A stretch of DNA of 64,000 nt from Lineus longissimus (GCF_910592395.1 NC_088322.1:9171431-9235430), one strand, 5' to 3'. Positions 33,401 to 38,816 are shown, numbered from the stretch's first letter. Notes: a model not told the origin generated them from the sequence alone. Program-made: numbers and translations.

Positions 33401-34146
33401 TAATCCTACAGAAAATGTGGACACTTCTGGACATCCAAGGTCTAAGCTAGAAGTAGTCATTGGCTCCTTGTGGAGAGGGACCCCAAAAAAATTGTTGCCC
33501 TCCAACAAAAAGGGCCATGCGTGCCTCATGGCCATGCACCCCCTGAATCCTCGCCACTGGGCTATTGCCCTAGCCATGAACAGCTACAGTAGTACCTCTC
33601 TATAAGGACACCATCGGGACTGATAAGTGCTAAGGACCAGTCACTTGTCTAAAGCCAAATATTCATCAGACCAACAAGTGACCAGTCCAAGGCCATACTT
33701 TAATTAGACAGACAAGTACATGTAGTGTCATTGGCCAAACTTCCGAAGTCCATCACACACCCAATCAGACAGAAGTGTCAGTGATTTGCCCGAGGCCACA
33801 CACATCAATCAGGCCAGTTTTAGTGGGGGATAGCATGCGGCAATGCAGTTCATAAACGAAGTCACCAACAGCTAAAGTGGTCATTATTATAGTATCTTGA
33901 AAACAAGCAGTCACACTAAAAGTTTAGAAAACTTTGCACAGGAACACATTGGAAGACATGATACAAGATGCGCGCACTTTAAAGTTTATAGCGGGGTTTT
34001 TAGTGACCAACTAGTCAGTGTAGTGTCTAAAGCGTCTATAGTATAAGGAAGAGTAGATAAAGTTGATTACCTGGTTTTGGCGACTGCGAATGTGCAAATC
34101 CTACGAAAAATACTCCTAAAAGCAATGGAATGTTGAGATAAAACAT
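161..34146 (-). CDS. LRP1: LRP1-like giant endocytic receptor, 5' half (39 exons in window, continues past left edge)
   Basis: This is a type I membrane endocytic receptor of the LDL-receptor family. Members bind many extracellular ligands (protease-inhibitor complexes, lipoproteins) through LDL-A modules and release them through YWTD propellers at endosomal pH. Reading leftwards from ATG 34146, exons join in frame to give a signal peptide, LDL-A x3, EGF x2, propeller 1, EGF, propeller 2, EGF, LDL-A x8, EGF x2, propeller 3, EGF, propeller 4, EGF, propeller 5 and an EGF. From family knowledge, two propellers before and three after the 8-module cluster is the LRP1/LRP1B order; LRP2 differs. About 2270 residues are visible, roughly half the usual length, so the remaining clusters, transmembrane segment and NPxY tail must lie beyond position 1. 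One intron is GC-AG. LRP1 versus LRP1B cannot be separated here. Exons are listed individually below. Confidence 0.9.
588..701 (-). CDS. LRP1: LRP1-like exon 38: propeller 5
   Basis: Encodes [20 protein letters not shown] and [17 protein letters not shown] (IYWAD blade). Phase 0 at both ends. Flanked by tttccag and gtaagc. Confidence 0.85.
1131..1302 (-). CDS. LRP1: LRP1-like exon 37: propeller 5 (GC donor)
   Basis: Begins [20 protein letters not shown] and ends [20 protein letters not shown] plus IQ. The 5' splice site is CAG|gcaagt, a GC-AG intron with otherwise perfect consensus. No nearby GT keeps the frame into exon 38. Confidence 0.85.
1425..1652. mobile_element. MITE family with TATTTGGCAAGCC ends, short copy
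   Basis: Starts TATTTGGCAAGCCACTCGCC and ends GGGCTTGCCAAGTAG, an imperfect inverted terminal repeat. Internal AAACAG/CTGTT blocks are repeated in both orientations. It matches the copy at 8658-9176 but lacks about 290 internal bases. Lies in the intron between exons 37 and 36. Confidence 0.6.
2182..2503 (-). CDS. LRP1: LRP1-like exon 36: propeller 5
   Basis: Encodes [20 protein letters not shown] and [20 protein letters not shown], two class B blades in one 322-bp exon, ending KLAVNPIKR. Phase 1 to 2. Confidence 0.87.
2811..2918 (-). CDS. LRP1: LRP1-like exon 35: propeller 5, entry strand
   Basis: Encodes [20 protein letters not shown] and [12 protein letters not shown], the linker and first strand of a propeller. 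No cysteines. Phase 1 at both ends with donor gtagga. Joins in frame to the WSQGN blade of exon 36. Confidence 0.78.
3086..3300. repeat. Degenerate ~57-bp tandem repeat reaching exon 34 donor
   Basis: About four diverged units of (AAAATGAGACTCAAAGAAACTT...ATGACTTGTTTCC). The last unit contains the exon 34 boundary itself, so pseudo-copies of the donor region (for example acacataaagtctc on the minus strand) lie downstream in the intron. Confidence 0.65.
3300..3425 (-). CDS. LRP1: LRP1-like exon 34: EGF-like domain
   Basis: Encodes [20 protein letters not shown] then [17 protein letters not shown] chose the acceptor tctttgaag before 3425 because it alone keeps the phase-1 join with exon 33. 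The donor (gtaagtctc) and flanking exon bases recur in the degenerate ~57-bp repeat downstream. Confidence 0.83.
3524..3827 (+). mobile_element. TTAA-flanked MITE (piggyBac-like), copy 1
   Basis: TTAA then CCTCTTGAATCCC at the left, GGGATTCAAGAGG then TTAA at the right: perfect 13-bp inverted ends with TTAA duplication, as used by piggyBac elements. About 300 bp, with an internal palindrome of the GACCGACCTGTCGGTC type. No coding capacity. Confidence 0.82.
4132..4384 (-). CDS. LRP1: LRP1-like exon 33: propeller 4, closing blade
   Basis: Encodes [20 protein letters not shown] (LYYTD blade) and ends [10 protein letters not shown], the exit strand into the next EGF. Phase 0 to 1. Confidence 0.85.
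4522..4696 (-). CDS. LRP1: LRP1-like exon 32: propeller 4
   Basis: Encodes [20 protein letters not shown] and [20 protein letters not shown] (LYWAD blade). Phase 2 to 0, donor gtaagt. Confidence 0.87.
4921..5551. repeat. 38-bp minisatellite (about 16 copies)
   Basis: Unit GAAGTAACCATTTGAGTTCT followed by AGTGTCAATGGTTCTACT, nearly uniform, with GTTCTACT/GTACTACT variants and one 4-bp insertion near 5305. Diverged units extend left to about 4763. In the intron between LRP exons 32 and 31. Confidence 0.9.
5604..5869 (-). CDS. LRP1: LRP1-like exon 31: propeller 4
   Basis: Encodes [20 protein letters not shown] and ends DMVVDPVEG, a strong blade with the DP-x-G exit. Phase 0 to 2. A 38-bp minisatellite starts about 50 bp beyond the donor. 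Confidence 0.87.
6302..6483 (-). CDS. LRP1: LRP1-like exon 30: propeller 4, opening blades
   Basis: Encodes [20 protein letters not shown] and [20 protein letters not shown], the entry strand plus the first IYWIE blade. Ends in NQT, phase 0, donor gtaagt. Confidence 0.85.
6655..6925 (-). mobile_element. tRNA-derived SINE (degenerate)
   Basis: Read on the minus strand it starts with tRNA-like promoter boxes (A-box TGGTAAAGTGG, B-box GAGTTCAACTCC). It continues into sequence that on the plus strand reads GGGTGGAGAGAAGCAAGTAGG ... ATTAAGTGTACTGCCCAATGACAC, a body type common in marine invertebrate SINEs. Limits approximate. Confidence 0.5.
6944..7947. mobile_element. 1.0-kb TA-flanked DNA element (pogo/Tc1-mariner-like, non-autonomous)
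   Basis: CAGTGGAACCCCGGT at the left and ACCGGGGTTCCACTG at the right, flanked by TA on both sides. Subterminal GCGACCACC/GGTGGTCG motifs repeat inside both ends. No transposase ORF is seen. Inserted about 60 bp downstream of LRP exon 29. Confidence 0.75.
8009..8137 (-). CDS. LRP1: LRP1-like exon 29: EGF-like domain
   Basis: Encodes [20 protein letters not shown] then [16 protein letters not shown]. Donor gtataa is weak. A 1.0-kb TA-flanked element begins about 60 bp into the downstream intron. Confidence 0.86.
8421..8598 (-). CDS. LRP1: LRP1-like exon 28: propeller 3, closing blade
   Basis: Encodes [20 protein letters not shown] and ends PLRQPNG, the closing blade (F-E-D-x-I-Y-W-S-D) preceding an EGF. 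Donor gtatgg. Confidence 0.88.
8658..9176. mobile_element. MITE family with TATTTGGCAAGCC ends, long copy
   Basis: Same ends as 1425-1652 (TATTTGGCAAGCCGCTCGCC ... GGGCTTGCCAAATA). The first ~150 and last ~70 bases match that copy; the middle (about 8806-9105) is unique here. Likely a non-autonomous DNA transposon; superfamily not identified. Confidence 0.62.
9659..9887 (-). CDS. LRP1: LRP1-like exon 27: propeller 3
   Basis: Begins [20 protein letters not shown] and continues [26 protein letters not shown]...I-E-R-A-x-M-D-G-S is the most conserved LRP propeller signature. Confidence 0.9.
10347..10525 (-). CDS. LRP1: LRP1-like exon 26: propeller 3
   Basis: Encodes [20 protein letters not shown] and [10 protein letters not shown], a canonical LRP blade pair. 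The acceptor and first 13 bases lie inside a 116-bp unit that is present three times (10513-10860), so two decoy acceptors sit upstream. Confidence 0.86.
10513..10860. repeat. 116-bp tandem triplication including exon 26 acceptor and a MITE end
   Basis: CGTTATCCAAAAGCTGGAAG recurs at 10513, 10629 and 10745. Each unit carries the reverse complement of the exon 26 acceptor plus 13 exon bases, and also AAAGGGACACTATAGGCAGC, the terminal sequence of the MITE seen at 60019. Confidence 0.88.
10966..11171 (-). CDS. LRP1: LRP1-like exon 25: propeller 3, opening blades
   Basis: Encodes [20 protein letters not shown] and [20 protein letters not shown] (LYYAD blade). Ends in NATV with donor gtaagg, phase 0. 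FNGTNATV holds a potential N-glycosylation sequon. Confidence 0.85.
11765..11893 (-). CDS. LRP1: LRP1-like exon 24: calcium-binding EGF domain
   Basis: Begins [20 protein letters not shown] and continues [12 protein letters not shown], a calcium-binding EGF paired with exon 23, as found after LDL-A clusters in LRP1. Confidence 0.9.
12056..12343 (-). mobile_element. TTAA-flanked MITE, copy 2
   Basis: Same family as 3524-3827 in inverse orientation. The right end GGGATTCAAGAGG-TTAA is intact; the left end is eroded (TTAACCAGTTGGTC). Confidence 0.75.
12564..12683 (-). CDS. LRP1: LRP1-like exon 23: EGF-like domain
   Basis: Encodes [20 protein letters not shown] and [15 protein letters not shown], a NNGGCSH-type EGF. 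Its acceptor plus first eight exon bases are duplicated as a 19-bp direct repeat, leaving a second identical acceptor 19 nt upstream (see findings). Confidence 0.85.
12684..12716. repeat. 19-bp duplication of exon 23 acceptor
   Basis: AAGGTCATCTGTAAATTAC occurs twice in direct succession, followed by a partial third (AAGGTCTAAATAC). The first copy contains the exon 23 boundary. Confidence 0.9.
12775..13007 (+). mobile_element. 3' fragment of a non-LTR retrotransposon
   Basis: Plus-strand reading [20 protein letters not shown] resembles the C-x-C...T-x-x-H-x-L-x-x-C motif at the C terminus of some non-LTR reverse transcriptases. It ends at SDLTV-stop, followed within 20 bp by a (GAA)n tail. 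Strongly 5' truncated. In the intron between LRP exons 23 and 22. Confidence 0.65.
13311..13442 (-). CDS. LRP1: LRP1-like exon 22: last LDL-A of cluster
   Basis: Encodes [20 protein letters not shown] then [18 protein letters not shown]. This is the eighth module of the cluster (modules in exons 16, 17, 18, 19 twice, 20, 21, 22). The calcium motif is DGGDE. Confidence 0.88.
13841..13966 (-). CDS. LRP1: LRP1-like exon 21: LDL-A module
   Basis: Encodes [20 protein letters not shown] then [18 protein letters not shown], a complete LDL-A module close to LRP1 cluster II modules. Confidence 0.9.
14061..14177. mobile_element. 117-bp mariner-type MITE
   Basis: CAGGGTGGCCCAGGAA at the left and TTCTGGACCACCCTG at the right, with TA at both flanks (14059-14060, 14178-14179). 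No coding capacity. Confidence 0.7.
14336..14467 (-). CDS. LRP1: LRP1-like exon 20: LDL-A module
   Basis: Encodes [20 protein letters not shown] then [17 protein letters not shown]. The calcium motif reads NGIDE, with isoleucine in place of the usual serine. Confidence 0.88.
15015..15254 (-). CDS. LRP1: LRP1-like exon 19: two LDL-A modules
   Basis: One 240-bp exon carries two tandem LDL-A modules: [13 protein letters not shown]...[16 protein letters not shown] and [15 protein letters not shown]...[16 protein letters not shown]. All twelve cysteines and both SDE calcium motifs are present. Confidence 0.9.
15582..15704 (-). CDS. LRP1: LRP1-like exon 18: LDL-A module
   Basis: Encodes [20 protein letters not shown] then [17 protein letters not shown], a complete LDL-A with DGSDE. 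The acceptor is ttttcaag rather than the usual cag. Confidence 0.88.
15826..16123 (-). mobile_element. TTAA-flanked MITE, copy 3
   Basis: Inverse orientation copy: CTCCTGAATCCCGGTGACC at the left, GGGATTCAAGAGG-TTAA at the right. The left TTAA is lost. Confidence 0.75.
16435..16545 (-). CDS. LRP1: LRP1-like exon 17: LDL-A module
   Basis: Encodes [20 protein letters not shown] then [15 protein letters not shown], a full LDL-A module (calcium motif DMTDE; W in the ligand-binding WVCDGDNDC position). Phase 1 at both ends. Confidence 0.9.
16807..17097 (-). CDS. LRP1: LRP1-like exon 16: EGF fused with first LDL-A of the 8-module cluster
   Basis: At 291 bp this is unusually long. It encodes an EGF ([20 protein letters not shown], with a longer insert before [10 protein letters not shown]) and then an LDL-A module ([28 protein letters not shown]). 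Neighbouring modules have separate exons, so an intron is absent here between EGF and LDL-A. Confidence 0.86.
17537..17838 (+). mobile_element. TTAA-flanked MITE, copy 4
   Basis: TTAACCTCCTGAATCCC ... GGGATTCAAGAGG-TTAA, full length with one mismatch in the left end. Lies in the intron between LRP exons 16 and 15. Confidence 0.8.
18144..18518. mobile_element. Foldback MITE with GTACACCAC ends
   Basis: Begins GTACACCACC and ends GGTGTAC. Inside are further inverted GTACACCAC/GTGGTGTAC copies and a 20-bp palindrome around GCCGGGCGAATTTG / CAAATTCGCCCGGC. Probably nested copies. Confidence 0.5.
18582..18808 (-). CDS. LRP1: LRP1-like exon 15: propeller 2, closing blades
   Basis: Encodes [20 protein letters not shown] and ends [16 protein letters not shown], the family's typical exit strand (M-D-x-K-V-Y-D) into an EGF. 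Donor gtaagtc, phase 1. Confidence 0.86.
19174..19275 (+). mobile_element. TTAA-type MITE, truncated copy 5
   Basis: Only the first ~100 bases of the family remain (AACCTCTTGAATCCC to CGCCCGCATAC). The right half is missing; SINE/L1-like sequence follows. Confidence 0.65.
19308..19725 (+). mobile_element. 5'-truncated L1-like retrotransposon with 16-bp target duplication
   Basis: Flanked by identical CTCATGTTTCACACTT at 19292-19307 and 19726-19741. Encodes [20 protein letters not shown] and [20 protein letters not shown], the usual C-terminal end of L1-clade reverse transcriptases, then a stop. It has a 3' UTR with a G-run, AATAAA and an A-rich tail. A clear target-primed insertion into SINE DNA. 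Confidence 0.82.
19726..19941 (-). mobile_element. tRNA-derived SINE interrupted by the L1-like insertion
   Basis: The minus-strand head has A-box TAGCCTAGTGG and B-box GGTTCGAACCC. The sequence is not a foldable tRNA (no acceptor stem) but continues as a SINE body (GAGACTTAAAACCGAGGTTC). Its 3' end continues left of the L1-like insertion. The head lies within 20 bp of the LRP exon 14 donor. Confidence 0.7.
19956..20132 (-). CDS. LRP1: LRP1-like exon 14: propeller 2
   Basis: Begins [20 protein letters not shown] (IFWSE = YWTD position) and ends [20 protein letters not shown]. The donor gtaaga follows 19956. A tRNA-derived SINE ends only about 15 bp into the downstream intron. Confidence 0.86.
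20759..20957 (-). CDS. LRP1: LRP1-like exon 13: propeller 2
   Basis: Encodes [20 protein letters not shown] and ends [24 protein letters not shown] is a classic LRP class B blade. The phase-1 start completes an aspartate ([10 protein letters not shown]). Confidence 0.86.
21515..21733 (-). CDS. LRP1: LRP1-like exon 12: propeller 2, opening blades
   Basis: Encodes [20 protein letters not shown], then [25 protein letters not shown] is the blade YWTD equivalent. Phase 1 at both ends. Confidence 0.85.
22086..22525. repeat. Tandem array built from exon 11 donor
   Basis: Multiple units of TTCCACTTACTTTTATTCC and GCTACAACAACAATATATTT. On the minus strand each ACTTACTTTT is aaaagtaagt, the exact exon 11 donor context, so many perfect GTAAGT sites follow the real one. 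Confidence 0.9.
22519..22662 (-). CDS. LRP1: LRP1-like exon 11: EGF-like domain between propellers 1 and 2
   Basis: Encodes [20 protein letters not shown] then [14 protein letters not shown] and a final cysteine in KVNCK. The donor (aaaa|gtaagtgga) is embedded in, and repeated through, the tandem array 22086-22525. An alternative donor exists 12 bases upstream (aag|gtcaac), but using it would drop the last cysteine. Confidence 0.82.
23005..23213 (-). CDS. LRP1: LRP1-like exon 10: propeller 1, closing blade
   Basis: Encodes [20 protein letters not shown] and [15 protein letters not shown], the closing blade and exit segment that in this family leads straight into an EGF module (here exon 11). 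Donor gtatgt. Confidence 0.83.
23877..24119 (-). CDS. LRP1: LRP1-like exon 9: propeller 1
   Basis: Begins [20 protein letters not shown] and later reads [16 protein letters not shown], two FYTD variants of YWTD. The phase-2 start completes the glycine of DPVKG from exon 8. Confidence 0.85.
24464..24685. mobile_element. Near-perfect 222-bp hairpin (foldback MITE)
   Basis: The left arm (about 24464-24560) and right arm (about 24588-24685) are almost exact reverse complements (GTGACTCGCTCTACCAAAAC against GTTTTGGTAGAGCGGGTCAC), separated by about 28 bp. A distant relative with similar ends (GTGACCCGC...GGGTCAC) lies at 30170-30365. Confidence 0.75.
25034..25251 (-). CDS. LRP1: LRP1-like exon 8: propeller 1
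   Basis: Encodes [20 protein letters not shown], a DWV-x-x-x-(I/L)YF repeat characteristic of class B blades, and ends TLAIDPVKG at the usual DP-x-G junction before the next blade. Phase 0 to phase 2. Confidence 0.85.
25715..25875 (-). CDS. LRP1: LRP1-like exon 7: propeller 1, opening blades
   Basis: Encodes [16 protein letters not shown] and [20 protein letters not shown], the entry strand and first YWTD-type repeat (LVWVE in place of YWTD). Begins in phase 1 and ends in phase 0. Confidence 0.82.
26441..26566 (-). CDS. LRP1: LRP1-like exon 6: calcium-binding EGF domain
   Basis: Starts [20 protein letters not shown] and continues [12 protein letters not shown], the consensus for a calcium-binding EGF (D-x-D-E-C start, N/Y hydroxylation region, aromatic after GS). 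Sits immediately before propeller 1, as in other LDL-receptor relatives. Confidence 0.88.
26633..27210. repeat. Degenerate minisatellite GGATCAATTACCCAGGGACTAG
   Basis: Many diverged 20-30 bp units (GGATCA(A/G)TTACC(C/A)...GACTAGTTA) with a higher-order duplicate at about 26650-26780 and 26830-26950. In the intron between LRP exons 6 and 5. Confidence 0.8.
27271..27393 (-). CDS. LRP1: LRP1-like exon 5: EGF-like domain
   Basis: Encodes [20 protein letters not shown] then [15 protein letters not shown], a six-cysteine EGF-like domain of the LDL-receptor type that precedes a calcium-binding EGF and a propeller. Good donor gtaagtat. Confidence 0.85.
27936..28061 (-). CDS. LRP1: LRP1-like exon 4: LDL-A module 3
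   Basis: Encodes [20 protein letters not shown] then [15 protein letters not shown], an LDL-A module with the calcium acidic cluster intact (DGADE). It is a third N-terminal LDL-A module; vertebrate LRP1 has two in this cluster. Phase 1 at both ends. Confidence 0.88.
28489..28605 (-). CDS. LRP1: LRP1-like exon 3: LDL-A module 2
   Basis: Encodes [20 protein letters not shown] followed by [15 protein letters not shown], a six-cysteine LDL-A module. The acidic calcium motif reads DATDE rather than the usual DGSDE, so one carbonyl-ligand position is altered. Flanked by cttcag and gtaagt. Confidence 0.88.
28867..30072. mobile_element. 1.2-kb element with inverted C6/G6 repeat arrays
   Basis: TAGTATAC marks both outer ends. 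The left array (28890-29115) repeats CCCCCCGGACTTCTG and CCCCCCTAGGACATCTG-like units; the right array (29936-30055) holds the reverse complement. No transposase seen between. Probably a DNA transposon with subterminal repeats. Confidence 0.6.
31043..31180 (-). CDS. LRP1: LRP1-like exon 2: LDL-A module 1
   Basis: Encodes [17 protein letters not shown] then a complete calcium-binding signature ([12 protein letters not shown]). The six-cysteine LDL-A pattern is present. Both ends are phase 1. Its 3' splice site and first ~21 bases are copied many times in the adjacent tandem array (31181-31660). Confidence 0.88.
31181..31660. repeat. 36-38 bp tandem array built from exon 2 acceptor
   Basis: About 13 units of GAGATACATGTAGTGTTACATC plus CTACAAAGATAAAA. 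On the minus strand each is tttgtag|GATGTAACACTACATGTATCTC, i.e. the exon 2 acceptor plus 21 exon bases. Diverged units continue to about 31830. Confidence 0.9.
31918..32103. mobile_element. CAGTAGAACCTC-family MITE, copy 1
   Basis: TA-CAGTAGAACCTCTCTATTAAGG start; the end GGAGGTTCCACTTTA is slightly eroded. Internal AATAGAGAGGT blocks are repeated. The ends resemble pogo/Tc1-mariner non-autonomous elements. Confidence 0.7.
32186..32321. mobile_element. CAGTAGAACCTC-family MITE, copy 2
   Basis: TA-CAGTAGAACCTTTCTATTAAGG ... GGAGGCTCCACTG-TA, 136 bp, complete ends with TA flanks. Confidence 0.75.
33589..33640. mobile_element. CAGTAGAACCTC-family fragment
   Basis: Left end only: CAGTAGTACCTCTCTATAAGGACACCATCGG, then unrelated sequence. 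Confidence 0.5.
34071..34146 (-). CDS. LRP1: LRP1-like exon 1: start codon and signal peptide
   Basis: ATG at 34146-34144 opens [20 protein letters not shown], a typical hydrophobic signal peptide ending in small residues, followed by QSPKP. The donor GTAATC follows 34071. The exon ends in phase 1, which suits the phase-1 LDL-A exons that follow. This is the only start near the first LDL-A exon that gives a secreted N terminus. Confidence 0.85.
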
Positions 34147-37100
34147 TGTTGCGCAGATTTACAGCAGAAATCTGCACAAAATTGGAGAAAAAACGTTAAT
34201 TCTTAGTCCAACATAGAAAGATCCGCCCCCAACTTTGCAGTACAGTGAGGCTGAATAGAATGAGACAATGGGCCCGGTAACAAGCATACGTAGAGTGGTT
34301 ACAAGTATCACGTGGTGGGTTGCTGATGTTGTATAAATTTATTGGAATTAGCTGGGATTTATTAGCACGGATTACATGTTGCACGGATTACATAGCGATG
34401 GGTTGAAGAAAGGGGATTAACCCATTACGCTCAAAATCGTTATCACAAGATTAGAGATATCAATGAAAGAGCAGACTTCATTGTTCTGAGATGTGATGGT
34501 GATGTAGACCTAGCCACCTATAGCCACCTGGAACCCCTATATCAGCCGAGGACAAGTGAGGTCCGTAGTTCGAACCGCTGCAATTGCAAGGGAATGGTGT
34601 TGTAAACCCTGAAGAGCCGCTCTTAAGTTTGCGACTTTAATTGTTGAAAATATGAAGAAAGGTGTCTTCTTTCAAAAAATAAACATATTGACGTAGTTCA
34701 GTCAGTAAAGACCTTTGGGTTGGGGGGGGGGGGGGGGGGGGCGCTTGGGGCAGCTGGGTTGGTATAACGGCTAAGTAACATATTTTTAAAGTCGGCATTG
34801 CCTGGGTAAATTACAGTGTACCGTCCCAAGTCCGGTGTGCAAGGGATAGTAGTCCTAGGGCTGATAGTCCGTGTAACAATAGCCCGCATTGCTAAATGTT
34901 TTGGTTAGGGTTAGCGGTACAATAGATCATGCTGCTTAATTGGTCAAATACAATGCTACCGGACTATGACTCCAGGGGGACTATATCCGCTGTCACACCG
35001 GTTTGCTTGCATGTAGGCCTATGCTATTTTTCAAAGCGATTTACTCAGTCAGCACAGCTCCGGGCCCTTAAACGAGCGATTTAAATCGCTGCTGATGTAC
35101 GTTTGCGATTGTACATTTCAGAGTTACTCTAAGGTCACATGTATGTGTTTGTCACGTGCGCTAAATGATTTCGTCTTCGTTCGATATTGATTGCCGGTCG
35201 CTGCGATCACTGATTGCGTAAAAACCGCGCCAACTTCTCTCCACGTGCAAGACTGCTTATACTTACACATGTTCCGGGCATCCGCAGTGCTTGAGAGTAC
35301 CAGTTGGACTCCTGCTGTAGCCAAAGCCAAAGATCGGATCCGATTACTCTTGCCCCACTTATTACAAAACAACTACATCTGGGTAGACTCGGAAATAATC
35401 TCTTCCTAATATAAGTGTGCACTTCACGTACAGTCGGGCCTTGTTTCCAGGGCAAAGTATTCATGCTTCTCGATGATAGATGGTGCAGAACTTTGAAGAA
35501 GTCCGCATAAGAGGGGAATGGTATTTTTCGGGACGCCGGGGTTGTCCAATTGTGACTATCGGGATTTGGGATAGGGGAAAGTGTCGGTAAAAGTTTGAAA
35601 TGTCCTAGGATAGACTGTTCAGAGAAAAAAAAAACTTTAATGCGCTTTTAATCTCTGAGGTATCTCTGACAGTTCTATTGACGGGCGGCTCTAATGCATG
35701 ACATCGGCTCTTATGCTGTGGAAATCGCTACCGTCCCGACTTTCTTGATGGATGTAATACACTCCAGACGCAGTGGACCGGTCTCGTCCCTCACACTAAC
35801 TATGAGACAGCCTGAGTATGAATAGGATGAATGGACTGCCCGGGGAGTCTAGACTGACAGATGCGACAGGGGAAGAATTGTACGTTCGGTATGAAATATT
35901 TCAATCGTTGCGGGAATTGAGAGAAGGCATCCACTCAAATCACTACTGTTCTGGTCAAAGTTTGCTCGAAAGTTGGAGTAATGAATTACATGCAGTTGGT
36001 GAACAAATAGTTTTTGCAGACCTCATGGGCACTAGCCGAGTGTACGTAAGGGGACAACTTGGGTGTGGTATTTACCTGGCCAGGAGGATAATGCCTCTGT
36101 TTGCCACCACGCACCACCACCAGTAGTATCACATTCACACTAATGCTGAGTTCTAACTTCGAGTATTAACCAGACTTTATTTGTCCACATCATGTGTCTC
36201 AACACGCGATCGTTCATCTCGTCGTCGGTGGCCCGGTCATCGGTCAAGTGCACGGGTCAGTAATCAAAGCCAGAATTTGATACAAGAAAATATCAATTCA
36301 TTTGAGATGACCTCTCGACGATGCGTGTTCTCAATCGAAAAGGTCGATATATATTCACACAGTATTTCTAGTCCTACACGTGGTTCGTGGATACAGAGGC
36401 CTACCGTATAATACCACTGAAATCCTTCCAAGGGAATGAGTTTCTCCTCCAAAAGAAGGGCGACACCCTAATATAAAGACGACGCTGACAACGTGATGTC
36501 TCCTGAGCTCAGCAGAATGAGGTAAGGAGCTTGGATGGCATTTCCCGGGCATATACGATGGCTAAATTCACATGTGTGCTTGCTTCACCCTAGGTACGCT
36601 GAAAAAGCATTGGTTTCCGACGAAAACCGCCACTGTTTTCATGACTGACATGGCGTCATTGCCTATGGTGGCCATAACGAATTGTTTACAAAGAAAACCT
36701 TCCAACATCATGTTTCAAATGACCCCCGCGTTCTCCAAGAATAAAGCAAGGTTTAAATAGCCAAACAGTTGCCATGACACCGCTAGTTTCCGATTCCTAT
36801 CCAAGCTCCAGACCAAGCTGGATCAGGAATTCACTGCGGGAAGTATGATTTATTGATCAGTTCGTGATTGGCGCTATGCGTCTATACACGAGGAGGGTAA
36901 TTGTCATAGTGATGCGGGAGTCGGGAACACTGGATGACTACTGTTTGAGGGATAACATGTATTTAAGTAAGTGTATACAGCATTTTCGATTAAGCACCAC
37001 CTCAACCCCCCCCCCCACCCCCCCCCCCCCCCCCCCCCCACCCTCCCCTCACCCAACCTCACCCCATCCCGCTCTCCACCCCTCTGTAAGCTAGCTATGC

Positions 37101-38816
37101 TTCGAGCATCTCCACGGTGGCGGGGGGGAACGACACGACTTTTTACCATCTTAGTATTACCTCCCAAAAAGACCTAGTAAGTGCCAGAGAAACTTGTCAG
37201 TGCCAATAAAAATCGATGATATCAGTTTGTTGTGTGACCTTATAACTACTTCCAGGATGTAAACGGACGTTGGCACATTAAATCAAAACAAGATTATTTG
37301 GCTTGAGTATTGAGCAAACAAACAATCGCCCTCTTTACGGCGAACTTAATGGATCATGGTGTCTCGATAGTTACTACCTTGCAATATTGAAATGCTGCTT
37401 TTACCCCCGCTGGGTACTGAGTATTTGGCGGGAGACTAGGGTGGAGACAGTTGCCACGCCAGGTGTCAATGAAAAACATATTTTTCCTACATATTTTGGC
37501 CTTATAGTGGAAAAAGATGCATCTTGCTTCGGCCTGACTACCTGTAGCAGACCATCGATCAAGTGCCCTCGGGTGTCATTTATACGGCTTTATTTAAGTT
37601 TCATATATCAGACAATCGATTGACGACATACAATGTATACTGGGTGTCTCAAAAAAACGCATGACACGTGCATTACATAGTCACGGATGAAACGTGCAAT
37701 ACATTGAGTGTCAAGATGATGTGACATAGTCTTTGATATAACAGTATTCTCTACGCGCAGGCGCATTGAAGGTCGGCAAGGCTCCTGATCGAGTTCTGCA
37801 TATAGGCCTACAAGTAATACACTGTACTCTGATGAAATTCCAAGATTTCATCAATGGGTTGAATAATCAATCAAACGAGAAGTCGTTATTTTGTTGTCAC
37901 GATTGATCTTTTGTTTATCAAAGATTACAAAGAAAATGCCTGCATATCATATTGTATGTGTATACCTGCAACCAGGTATGAATCAGATAATCCATACTTG
38001 ATGCAACCAAAGTGGCAACATATTCTTGCCAATTGTTATATGCAACTGCCAAATCGTATAGCTTGCCCCCCCCCCCCCCCCCGCAAGCGTTCAACACCTC
38101 AATACCTTCATATAAATTCTTTTTGGTCAAGCATTGACATCAGTTCACCGCATTTGATAAAAGAATAGTCAATTCATCATATCCCTATTCATGTTCGTTC
38201 GAGGTGGTTGGAAACTAAGGTTACACCAGCACCTTCTTTCAAACTCGATATCCAAACATACATTAACTTGGTATCCAGACTCAAACAGACGCAATCTCGT
38301 GTTTGAAAATAATCCATAGTGTCCTTTCAAAGCCACCGTAAATCTAGCGTCCTCACTTCGTCAAATATTGTAAATTTGTTATTCATATTATTTTTACTGA
38401 TGGAAAGAAAACATTGATATTAGATGATTGTGCTTTCTGTACGCAATGCAGATTAGTCACAAATGTTTCCATGGAAACACCTATACCGATCGTTTTGGTG
38501 ACTTCTCGGATAATTCGTTTGAAAGTTCATATTGGTGGCAAATGAATTCCCAGTTGTTAAAAAGTAATTTGCACGGACGTGCAGGCCTTGAACCAGCATC
38601 GAGCTCATGCACCCTAGACTCCCGAGAAAGTCCATTTGTAATCCTAAAAATAGTCCTGAAATAGGGACGGACTGCGAGGCCGTTTAAAGCGTCCGGAGTG
38701 TAGCACGTCCCTGTGTAAAGGTTTATATGCGCCATGCTGCGAAAAGGTACTGTACCACGATTCCAGAAACCGTGATTAAAGGTCGAATACAATGTCATTC
38801 AAAAACTACTCCGAAA
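34147..38816. other. Intergenic region between LRP and GPCR genes
   Basis: About 4.7 kb. I see homopolymer runs (G run near 34723, C-rich 37006-37040, C run near 38066) and short unsupported ORFs, but no exon-like coding segment. A short ORF at 35818-36126 (102 codons) has no recognisable motif and no splice context. Confidence 0.5.

Larger units (their letters stand above)
31831..34070. other. LRP intron 1, remainder
   Basis: Apart from the CAGTAGAACCTC copies the sequence looks unique and AT-rich. I see no exon. First introns often hold enhancers but nothing here is diagnostic. Confidence 0.4.

Noticed and set aside
35818-36126. 102-codon plus-strand ORF in the LRP-GPCR intergenic region
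   Set aside because: No recognisable domain, no signal or splice context, and its length is compatible with chance.
36971-37177. Proline-rich ORFs in C-run regions (also near 18000 and 38066)
   Set aside because: Produced by poly-C/poly-G tracts; no coding signature outside the tract.
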